Shown piece by piece: positions 32,901 through 41,509 of a DNA stretch of 64,000 bases (positions within the stretch are counted from its first letter, which is position 1; every line of letters starts with the position of its first letter). Origin of the DNA: Halicephalobus mephisto (Eukaryota > Nematoda > Chromadorea > Rhabditida > Panagrolaimidae); the NCBI GenBank assembly GCA_009193035.1, contig SWDT01000271.1, forward strand, positions 34,747-98,746. The letters run 5' to 3'. Both the position numbers and the translations under genes were made by a program. The notes under the pieces were generated by a model, which was not told the origin of the DNA, made no database searches, and saw nothing but the letters and a program-made list of their open reading frames with translations.

Positions 32901-35131
32901 AAAATCCCCATCTAACCCACAATATCCCATCAAAAATTAACTCTTTCTTCTTATTATATACACAAATAATACTTACTTGATGCTTCAGTAGTAACAATAA
33001 GTCTCGTCGTAATTTCATCAGAAACATCACTTGGACCAGATTCAACCGAAGCTAACGATTCATTAGATGCATATTTAATTCCTTTCTTGTTCATTCCATT
33101 CAATCTAATAGCTCCATCAATATGATGTTCAAAAGTTTCCGGTCCAATTGCAACTTTATTATGTCCACATCTCTTGACGCCATCATGTCTCTTATATTCC
33201 TTCACTATTTCACACGCTCCAACCTGTGTCTCATCAGAAAGCGTGATGCAATCTTGCAACGATCCATGTCCATCAACATACAACATGTGTTTCTAAAGAT
33301 CACTTCTTATCAAATGTATTTTTTCAACGAAAAACTATTTTTTCAAAAAAATAAAAACTTTAGCATTTTTCTATCAGTTTTGTTCGATGAACTGTTAAAA
33401 ACGATACACATGATTTAACGTGGAAAACACGTGCCATTTCCTAAGGAAATCAGGCGAAAAATTGTCTGTATAAAATTTGTTTCTATGTCAACATTTGTTC
33501 CCTATTTGGTAACATTCAGCTTGTTATTTTCGTTTTTAGAAAAGTTTCTTTGAAACTAGATTAGCTTAAAATGGCAACAAAAAACAAAAATACAAATTCA
33601 AAAATGGAAATATTTCGAAATCATCAAAAATCGAAAAGAGATAAACCACCTTAAAGGAACCACTATCATATATCCAATTTTTGTAATTTTAAATTCATTT
33701 CTCCACTAAGCTATCCTAAAACCCTGATCAACTAAAAACAGATCTAAAAATAAATTTCCGAAATCATCAAAAATAAAAAAGAGATAAACCACCCTAAAGG
33801 AACCACTATCATATATCCAATTCTTATAATTTTAAATTCATTTCTCTACTAAGCTATCCTAAAACCCTAATCAACTAAAAACAGATCTAAAAATAAATTT
33901 CCGAAATCATCAAAAATAAAAAAGAGATTAACTATCCTAAAGGAACCACTCATATATCCAATTTTTGTAATTTTAAATTCATTTTTCTACTAAGTTATCC
34001 TAAAATCCCAATCAAGTAACCAAAAATATTCCAAAATCACTAAAAACTAAAAAGAAAATAACTATTCTACAACCAAAAATACATCAAAAAATTCAAAATT
34101 TAAAAAAAACAAACCTTTTCTGCCAATGATTCAACTTGTAAATCTCTTCTATCAGTAACCCATGACAATTGAGAAAAATATTCTAGTGCTTTTTGATTCA
34201 TAATTTCACCGATATCTTTATTAAGAAGAGAATTTGTTGGAACAATTATTCTAGCTCTAATGCACACAAGACTGCTAAATTCTTCACTTTCATTTATAAT
34301 TTTTTCAATATTTTCTTCGATGAATTTATCCACCCGATTAACTAGATATGAATCCTTGTTAAAATTTGCATGTTTTCGAATTCCAATACAACTCTGAATA
34401 CTCAAATGATCCGCCAAATAACGTGCACATGCATTCGCAACCGGATGTACTTCTAGTTCATATGCAGTTTTGTACAAATCCGCCACTTTTCTATTGCTAA
34501 TAATCAGCTTAGAAGTATAGGCATAATTCACCAAAGCAACAAAACTTTCATATTCCACAAAATTCAGCTCATACATGGGCAAAGCAGAACTTCTAATTTT
34601 CGACGATAAAGAAGCTGGTGGACTTGATGCTTCTCCATTTTCTTTTGCTTCATCTTCAGAAAATTTCGCCAACAAAACCGGACTTATCGCAGCTAGAACA
34701 ACTTTGTGAGCTACAATTTCACGTTCTCTAACGAAGATGGCGACGTCACAAAAAGCTCTATTCTGTCGAAATGTGCATAAACGACTTTGCAAAGTGCTCT
34801 AAATAAACATTATTAACGTCATACAAGAACTATTTTAACTGCAAAACTAAATAAACAAGATCAAACTCAGTTTACCTACCTTAAGTTCAGGATCGCTGAT
34901 CATCAACTGCCACTCCAGCTTAGCATTGAGGTCATTTGCTCCCCAATCATCCGTGTCATCATCTCTTCTGGAGACCGCATTCCTTGATCGAAGAGCAATA
35001 AGCACTAAATCCTGATTTCTTTTCGAAGTTCGTTCATTACAACGTTCTTCTTCAAGAATAGACAGATTAGTGAAGCTTTGATCTCCTTCATCATAAGGAT
35101 AGTCTGTTGAAAACTTTACAGTATTCTCCAT
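29955..35131 (-). CDS. IVNS1ABP: BTB-BACK-Kelch protein, IVNS1ABP homologue
   Basis: Six exons in agreeing phase are 34880-35131, 34115-34798, 32977-33292, 32016-32603, 30108-30620 and 29955-30064, giving 820 residues. An acidic 84-residue leader precedes a BTB domain (RAFCDVAIF...VAHKVVLAAISPVL; VNYAYTS), then BACK (SCIGIRKHANFNKDSYLVNR). A Ser/Thr-rich linker follows, then six Kelch repeats from about residue 506, each with the GG doublet and downstream W (VCGGYNRGECLKSVEQYD; AIGGHDGNVSLNSIEILD). The order BTB-BACK-long linker-Kelch and several stretches match the IVNS1ABP/NS1-BP family as I know it. Kelch-BTB proteins are commonly actin-associated or Cullin-3 substrate adaptors; the role here is inferred. 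Codons are AT-rich compared with the protease and zinc-finger genes nearby. The start is the first ATG; the 5' UTR is unresolved. Confidence 0.88.
30621..32015. other. Kelch-gene intron 4, unusually complex
   Basis: This 1.4 kb intron is less repetitive than others in the window and holds a plus-strand open frame of 111 codons at 31497-31832. Its Lys/Ile/Asn composition simply mirrors the AT bias, so no gene is called. Confidence 0.4.
33293..34114. repeat. Kelch-gene intron 2 with 3 tandem copies of about 125 bp
   Basis: Units at about 33640-33770, 33775-33910 and 33915-34030 share AAAGGAACCACTATCATATA, ACTAAGCTATCCTAAAACCC and AACAGATCTAAAAATAAATT. Confidence 0.75.
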
Positions 35132-35389
35132 CTTGATATGGAAACTCCGAGAAAACAAGTTTGGTCTACCACAAGGGCGAGCCGAAGCTGTAAAAGATTC
35201 ACAAATACCGAAATATTCAGATTACCACGTATAAGATCAAATGATCGAAAGGGTAATTCAGGAAGAAAAATAACTTGCAAAAATGCAGTAGTCATTTGCA
35301 AATGGGCGGAAAAGCACATGAGAACAGTCATAACAAATTGGACTCTGGTAAATGGCACGACTGCAGACCAATAAATGCTGATTTTAATT

Positions 35390-35515
35390 TATCAAAATCA
35401 ACATGTTTTGACTTTTTTCATTAGAAAAAACAGTCTATGTTGGTTTTTATAAAACATAATCAATTCTTATTAAATTACCATTATAAAATTGACTACGGTA
35501 AATTAAAATCCAATT
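35390..35515. repeat. Partial copy of the 35.5 kb fold-back element
   Basis: It contains ATCAACATGTTTTGACTTTT and ACAGTCTATGTTGGTTTTTA, which match the loop region of the adjacent element. It looks like an older, truncated insertion. Confidence 0.6.
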
Positions 35516-35541
35516 CGAAAAAAACCATGTTTCCGCGCTTA

Positions 35542-35766
35542 ATTATGAATATTTTTTATAATTTTTTTCTGACCGCCATCGACGTTATAGTTGCAATTCA
35601 ATAAAGATTGATTCCAATCCAGCGAAATCAACATGTTTTGACTTTTTTCATCACAGAAAAAACAGTCTGAACATGTTGATTTTTATAAAATAGAATCAAT
35701 CCCTATTGGATTGCAACTATAACGTCGATTGCGGTCAGAAAAAAATATAAAAAATATTCATAAATT
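35542..35766. mobile_element. Fold-back element (palindromic MITE), about 225 bp
   Basis: The left arm contains GAATATTTTTTATA, TTTTTCTGACCGCCATCGAC and GTTATAGTTGCAAT. The right arm carries the inverses ATTGCAACTATAACGTCGAT, GCGGTCAGAAAAAAATA and TAAAAAATATTC. Arms of about 70 bp are nearly perfect. No open frame is present. Confidence 0.85.
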
Positions 35767-36060
35767 CGATCATCAATAATTTTGGAATACCTGAGATGGG
35801 GAAAGTCATAATTTCGTGTCCAGCAGTATCAGGCAAAAATTTAAACGTCCGAGAGATTTGGGGCAATGCACGTATGTTGAGCTTTCTCGTGGTCGCCTCA
35901 AGTGCACAAAACAGAGAACTAGCTCTGCTCTTAAAATTCTCGTTGCCACACAGCCCAGCACAATGTGCAAAAGCAGCCACTGGCGGAAAGCAGAGTTAGC
36001 TATTGCGAAAGGACATTTCGACAAGGACATCTGACTGCGCGAATGAGAATGCCGACCAAA
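35767..36060. other. Coding-like debris, strand uncertain
   Basis: Normal-complexity sequence is open in two plus frames and one or two minus frames over 60-80 codons, with no matched splice sites. One plus frame ends AELAIAKGHFDKDI. It may be a decayed gene or transposon fragment upstream of the Kelch gene. Confidence 0.25.
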
Positions 36061-36201
36061 TAAGTCTCTAAATCAATAAGAATCCAAAAAATAAGAAATC
36101 AAAAAAAATGGTGTGCTTTTCTTATCAATTGATATATCAAACAAGAATCAAAAACCACTAGGATGTCATCGAAAAGTGCATTTCGATAATTATCGTTTTG
36201 A

Positions 36202-36384
36202 TTGATAGGCGGAGAAATACCTTTGAACTACGGATGGTCAGACAGCCTAAGGGGTTACAACGTCATCGGAGTAAACTCGAACAACACTAAATTCGGTCAT
36301 AACGGGTTTCAAAGACCCACCGAACAAAAACTCAAAGAACACGTTATTTCCAAATATATTTTTCAAGCAATATTTCAGAAATAA
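36202..36384 (+). pseudogene. Unrecognised coding fragment
   Basis: A 60-codon open frame contains GGEIPLNYGWSDSLRGYNVI and a QRPTEQKLKEH segment. Codon choice and complexity look coding, unlike the AT-rich flanks. The YGWS..LRG pattern faintly recalls the mid-region of DDE_3 (IS630/Tc1-type) transposases, but this is only an impression. There is no start codon, catalytic motif or TIR. Confidence 0.3.
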
Positions 36385-36399
36385 CAACATTCAATAACA

Positions 36400-36780
36400 A
36401 TTAAAAAGAAAAAACACTATTGAAATAAGAAAAAAACAAAAATTTCAAACATCATAAATTTCGACAATCCTAAAATTTTCCAGATTGAAAAAATCAGAAA
36501 ATACACGCGTTTCTACAAATCAAAACATCTATAGGGGTGAAAATTAACTAAAATTAAAAAATAAAAATAAAAAAAATAATATTACTCAAATTAAAAATAA
36601 AAAAAATTTAAAATTAAAAAGTAGAAAATTGCGAAATCGAGAAAAGTCTCAAATTCGCGAAAACAGAAAAAGCCGGTCTCACAACGAAAATCCCGCCTTG
36701 CACTTTCCTTGAAAAAAAAAACGTTGATGACGTGCTCGTTGAAATCCTCGAATTTTCACGATTTGTTTTTATATAGTTTT
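36400..36780 (+). promoter_or_regulatory. Upstream region of the UQCR11-like operon
   Basis: AT-rich repeats to about 36640 give way to a promoter-like, less AT-rich stretch. TGATGACGTGC near 36724-36734 contains a TGACGTG core of the ATF/CREB type, about 60 bp upstream of the start. Its function is inferred only from motif and position. Confidence 0.35.
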
Positions 36781-36785
36781 TTTAG
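36777..36785 (+). other. Putative SL1-type trans-splice acceptor
   Basis: TTTTTTTAG ends five bases before the ATG of the UQCR11-like gene (36791). No upstream coding exon fits. In nematodes this arrangement is typical of spliced-leader addition. Confidence 0.55.
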
Positions 36786-36790
36786 GAAAG

Positions 36791-37591
36791 ATGGCATACA
36801 TCAAGCCCTTCAATCTTGTCAAACGTGCTCTCACAAACACTGAATAGTAAGTCGTTTTAGAGATTTCGTAATTTTCGAATTTACAAGAACTAATTTCCGA
36901 TGGATATTTTTCGACTTAATTATGATCTTCGGATATCTAGCAACACTCTCATATATAACCCTTAACCTTAGAAGGTAAACAGAGGTTTTTACACTTAATA
37001 TACATGGATTCAGAAGTTTCCAGATTAAATTAGAAGATATTTTTGAAATTCGATTTCGAAACCTTGTGAGACCACAAAACCGAAATTACATATTACTTGT
37101 CTCTGCCAGGTTTTACAACATTACCAGCAGAGCAATTGAGTAATATAATTGGTGTTTAAAATGAACAACTAATTTTCTGTAAAATTCCGGTCTTAGTTGT
37201 GATTTTTGAACATTCACGAACACTTTCATATATGATTCTTAACCTCAAAGAGTAGACAGAAATATTTATACCTAATACATCCTGATTTAGGAGTTTCTAG
37301 ATTCATTTAAAACATTTTTAAACTTATTTCCTCAATGACGTAAAACCACAAAATTCCCGCCCAAAACTGAAATTACAGCTCACTTTGATTTCCATCAAGT
37401 TCTGGAAATTCCCGTCTAGACAACTTCAGGATGAAATTAATTCTTATTCTTTAAAACATGATTATTTCAGCTACAAGACCTACGGCGCTTACGGTGGAGC
37501 CGGTTTCTTGTTGGCCATCTACTTTGCTGAATGGAAGACTGTCGGCCAGTACATCCCTGTCTGGAACAAGCGTTACATTCGAGATGAATGA
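36791..37591 (+). CDS. UQCR11: Cytochrome bc1 complex subunit 10 (UQCR11-like), 58 aa
   Basis: Exon 1 is 36791-36846 and exon 2 is 37471-37591, joined inside a Tyr codon (TA|C). Donor GTAAGT and acceptor TTATTTCAG are canonical. The product starts MAYIKPFNLVKRALTNTE and continues through one membrane helix (YGAYGGAGFLLAIYFAEW). The tail VGQYIPVWNKRYIRDE fits the UQCR11 pattern of a G-rich helix, then W, then V/I-P, then a basic end. Length (58) matches the family (about 56). UQCR11 is a small accessory subunit of respiratory complex III in the mitochondrial inner membrane. The codons are the most GC-ending in the window, as expected for a highly expressed gene. It looks like the first gene of a two-gene operon. 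Confidence 0.78.
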
Positions 37592-37627
37592 GGCTTGTAG
37601 GTAGAAGTGTTCTCGATGTTTCGTAGG

Positions 37628-37633
37628 AATAAA
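37628..37633 (+). terminator. AATAAA poly(A) signal of the UQCR11-like gene
   Basis: The hexamer lies 37 nt after the stop codon and about 95 nt before the next trans-splice acceptor, a spacing typical of nematode operons. Confidence 0.65.
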
Positions 37634-37715
37634 TTCGACTTTTATCTTGTTCATATATGAATTCCCGTTATTTACGGTCGATATTTTATTCGTTTTTGTT
37701 TCTTTATCTGTTTTT

Positions 37716-37727
37716 GGGATTTTGCAG
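37716..37727 (+). other. Putative SL2 trans-splice acceptor
   Basis: GGGATTTTGCAG ends 3 nt before the ATG of the HP1-like gene, preceded by a T-rich stretch. No intron-internal reading fits, so it is best read as a downstream-operon-gene acceptor. Confidence 0.6.
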
Positions 37728-37730
37728 GTA

Positions 37731-38177
37731 ATGAGCCACGTTTGGTCGGAGTCAGATGTCCAACAGGTACTCAAGGTGAGGCCCTGCAGGCAGGGATACG
37801 AGTACCTGATCGGCTGGAAGAACGGGGAAAGGCCTACATGGGAACTCCGCGACTCCTTCAGCAAGTCAACCATATTCGACAAATTTGACGAGGAAATCAG
37901 GAAGAAAGCCGCTAAACAGTTTCCTCTATTCACCTATCATCAACGTGTACTCAGGAACCCATCCGATACTTGTCCTATTGCTGGGCTTTTTGAACAAGGG
38001 TATAAGCCGAAGGAGATAACCGGTTGTATCGAGGTGTATGGGACCAGGTTTGCCTTCATGTCTTACTTCGACACCGAGAAACAGGACTTTCTGCAGTGGG
38101 ATTTCGTAACAGAATTGTTTCCGGAACTTACGGCGGATTTCCTGGACAAAAGAGACCTAAAAGAACGGTTCAATTGA
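37731..38177 (+). CDS. Intronless chromodomain + chromoshadow (HP1-like) protein, 148 aa
   Basis: A single uninterrupted frame starts 3 nt after a TTTGCAG acceptor. An N-terminal chromodomain covers about residues 8-60 (DVQQVLKVRPCRQGYEYLIG, then WK, PTWEL, and a C-terminal helix). A chromoshadow-like domain covers about 84-146 (IAGLFEQGYKPKEITGC, FMSYFDTEKQDFLQWDFV, ELFPELTADFLDKR). HP1 proteins bind H3K9-methylated nucleosomes and dimerise through the shadow domain. W29 of the methyl-lysine cage is kept, but the first cage aromatic aligns with Ser8/Asp9, so methyl-lysine binding may be weak or altered. The hinge is very short. The lack of introns among intron-rich neighbours suggests a retrocopy or a recent gene. 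It sits downstream of the UQCR11-like gene at operon spacing, and its stop lies 28 nt from the convergent receptor stop. Confidence 0.8.
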   Translation: MSHVWSESDVQQVLKVRPCRQGYEYLIGWKNGERPTWELRDSFSKSTIFDKFDEEIRKKAAKQFPLFTYHQRVLRNPSDTCPIAGLFEQGYKPKEITGCIEVYGTRFAFMSYFDTEKQDFLQWDFVTELFPELTADFLDKRDLKERFN

Positions 38178-38205
38178 TTAGTCTTTTATCCCATATCAAG
38201 CATTT

Positions 38206-41200
38206 CTAAGATATTTCTATTTTTTGAATTGTTTCGGTTGTGTTTTGTCTCCCGGTGAACCGACGAAATACAGCATTATAGTAGGGTTTGACGAATATTA
38301 CTGTAATAACGGGATCTGCGATTGGATAACACGCCATTATCGCCGCAAAAAGTAAAACTAGTTTAATTCCATTTTTTTCCATGGAAGCCTGGATTGTCGC
38401 GATCGCCATCGGCCCGATTATGAAAACAGCCGGCATGAAGGCCTAAAATTATTTTTCACAAAAGTTTTATATGGTGTTTTCGGTGAATAGTTTTTATTAC
38501 TGGTGAAATGGATACTCCGGTTTGAGTTTGTTTTTAAAATTATGAATTTTTATATGAAAAATAAAATTATGAAATTGATGGGAATTTTAACAATTTTGTG
38601 AAAGTAAAAATTGTTTTGAGATTTATAAAATTTAAGAAATTTTCAAAAAAAATAAATTTTCTAGAGTGAATTTTTAGAAGTTTTTAAATTTTAGAAAAAT
38701 ATGAAAAATAAAAAGTAAATTTCTGTAATTGTCTGATTTGCCACTTTTTCCTTTTTTATAAAGTTTTCTCACTTTTGGCGGGAATTCGAAAATTTTCAAT
38801 AAATCATAAAAATTAAAAATAAACTTTTTCGAAATTGTCTCAAGGCGGATTTTTAGGATTTTTCAAAATTGGACAGAAAAATAAATTAATTTTGCCACTT
38901 TTTCCTTTTTTTTTTAGTTTTTTCACTTTGGGCGGGAATTCAAAAATTTTCAAAAAAAATAAATTTTCTAGAGTGAATTTTTAGGAATTTTTAAATTTTA
39001 GAAAAATATGAAAAATAAAAAGTAAATTTCCGTAGTAAATCCCACTTTTTCCTTTTTTTATAAAGTTTTCTCACTTTGGGCGGGAATTCGAAAATTTTCA
39101 AAAAATCATAAAAATTAAAAATAAACTTTTTCGAAATTGTCTCAAGGCGAATTTTTAGGATTTTTCAAAATTGGACAGAAAAATAAATTAATTTTGCCAC
39201 TTTTTCTTTTTTTTTAGTTTTTTCACTTTGGGCGGGAATTCAAAAATTTCCAAAAAACACATTTTTTGAATTATATAATTTTTAGTGAAAAATAAATATT
39301 TTGAAGACTTGCTTGAAATGTCAATGCTCTTGTTATCTGCTTCTGGAACCCGATGGTCCGACTGAATTTCTTCGAATTTTTCAATTTTTTGAAAATCTTC
39401 CATCCACAGACGACGATGGTCCCGTAGAGAAAAATCATAACAACCAAACAGGTACTTGCGGCGATTTTGAAGTCAGCCGTAGTCTAAATTTAAAAAATTA
39501 ATTAAAAACAAAAAATTGTAAAACAAATTCTAAAATTTCTGAAATTAAAAATTATTTAAAAAAGTAAGAAAAAAGATTTAAAATTACTTTTAAAAAGATT
39601 AAATTATTTAAAAAAATAAGAAAAAGATTTAAAATTATTTAAAAAAGATTAAAATTATTTAAAATGATTTTTAATTATTTAAAAAAAATAAATAATAAAA
39701 AATATTTTTAAAAAGATTAAATTATTTAAAAAAATAAGAAAAAAATTTAAAATTATTTAAAAAAATAAGAAAAAAAATTTAAAATTATTTAAAAAAGATT
39801 AAAATTATTTAAAATAATTTTTAATTATTTTAAGAGAATAATTATTATTTTAAAATTATCTAAAAAATAATTACAATATCGTATAAAACAAATATTTCAT
39901 CCGTCTGTGGATTCATCCATTGAAAATCTTTAAAAACTTGTTCAGCTATTTCGACCGATTTTTTTACTGGAAGAGTTGAGTTACCGTATACCATAATCAT
40001 AGTTAAACATGGAATATAACAAACAAGAAGAATTTTGAAAAGTTCAAAATTTGTCAGTATTTTGTTTTTGCAAATAAAAAAATAACGATAAATGAACGGG
40101 ATCGGGATCATGACCAACGTCAAGGAATGAGCCAACTTCCGCCACAACGTCAGGAAGATTCTGAAGCAGAGGGGGAAATTCTTGAAGAATCCATTCGTGA
40201 CTATGAACATCACGTTGTCTTTGATCAACAAGATCTAAATTTCAACAATTATTTTTTGATTTTTATGCAAATTTTAAAATTTAAAAACTTTCTGAAATTT
40301 AATTTTTTCTGAGTTTTAAAAGTTATCTAATTCTGAAATTCCGAAAAAAGCATAAATTCTTTAAAATTTTAAAGTTTATGTAAATTTTAAAAGTTTTTTG
40401 CTTTTATGTAAATTTTAAAATTCTCTGAAATTTTATCATTTCTGAATCCTTCTAGAATCTAAGGATTCTGAAGTCTCGAAAAAAATCTTAAAAATTGTTT
40501 GAATTTATGTAAATTTTTGAAATTTTCTAGAACCTTAGAAAAATAAAAGTTGCTAAAAATGACATTTAAAACATCAAAGTTTAAAATTTTTTAAAAAGTT
40601 TAAAAATTCATCTACAAACCAGTTCACAAAAACTTCCACTTTTGAATTTTAAGTAGTACAATTTTAGAAACAGTTCCAAAAAACAAGAATTTTTAAAATT
40701 AATTTTGAAACATCTTTATAAATTTTTATTTTTTTTAATATTTAATATTAAATTTTTAAACATTTTGAAATTTTTAAATATACTAAATTTTTAAAGATTT
40801 TTTTATTTTGAAAGATTTTTACTTTTAAAGATATTAAATTTTTAAAGATTTTAAAATTTTTAAATATGCTAAATTTTTAAAGATATCAAATTTTTAAACA
40901 TTTTTTTATTTTTAAAGATTTTTATTTTTAAAAATATTAAATTTTTAAAGATATTAAATTTTTAAAGATTTTTTTATTTTTAAAGATTTTTTTATTTTTA
41001 AATATGCTAAATTTTTAAAGATTTTTATTTTTAAAGATATCAAATTTTTAAAGATTTTTTTATTTTTAAAAATATTCAATTTTTAAAGATTTTTTTATTT
41101 TTAAAAATATTAAATTTTTAAAGATTTTTATTTTTAATAATTTTTACTTTTAAATATGCTAAATTTTTAAGGATTTTTTACATTATGATCAAGACAGATG

Positions 41201-41409
41201 GACCACGCGTAGATGAGGTTGACAATACAGCACAATTTCAAAACTCTGGCATAAGCAGAGATCTGTTCGGGTGTTTTTTTGACGATAATTCTCCACAAAA
41301 ATATATTCGATAAAATTCCGACGGTCCCGACAGAAGCGTAGAATCCGTGATGGTAGATTCTGAATTTCTGCCATCCGACTTCCATTCGTTCAATTACGGT
41401 AATATTCAT
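38206..41409 (-). CDS. Srd/Str-type seven-transmembrane chemoreceptor
   Basis: Four exons are 41182-41409, 39875-40234, 39313-39483 and 38206-38442, all phase 0, giving 331 residues. Exon 1 has a TM1 region (HHGFYASVGTVGILSNIFLW) followed by KKTPEQISAYARVL, the TP..(L/I)..Y.R pattern of nematode Str-superfamily receptors. Exon 2 has IPIPFIYRYFFICKNKIL. Exon 3 carries a TM5-like segment and QKQITRALTFQ. Exon 4 continues AFMPAVFIIGPM and ends with YPIADPVITVIFVKPYYN and a short basic tail. The exon 3 to 4 junction (TFQ|AFMP) only works if exon 3 ends at CAA before GCAAGT, which is a GC-AG intron. These receptors sense odorants or pheromones in ciliated neurons; the ligand is unknown. Srd is my best family guess. 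Confidence 0.8.
38443..39312. repeat. Receptor intron 3 with GGGCGGGAATTC tandem units
   Basis: Three to four units of about 150-160 bp contain TTTGCCACTTTTTCC, TTTCACTTTGGGCGGGAATT and TTTTCGAAATTGTCTCAAGG. No gene is seen. Confidence 0.75.
39484..39874. repeat. Receptor intron 2, low complexity
   Basis: TTTAAAATTATTTAAAAAAG-type units only. Confidence 0.7.
40235..41181. repeat. Receptor intron 1 with TTTTTAAAGATATTAAA units
   Basis: From about 40700 the intron is a run of short TTTTTAAAGATTTTTTTATT / ATATTAAA units. Earlier sequence is AT-rich without a gene. Confidence 0.7.
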
Positions 41410-41509
41410 TTTCAAAAATTTACGAGATCAAAGATATTCGAAAAAAAAAAGTACTCGTTCTCGAAAATTCTTCAAAAATAAGAAATTAAGAATCGTGTGA
41501 AAAATTTTT

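Noticed and set aside
35138..35374. 78-codon plus-strand frame upstream of the Kelch gene
   Set aside because: It starts inside the Kelch 5' end on the opposite strand, lacks splice support and has no recognisable content.
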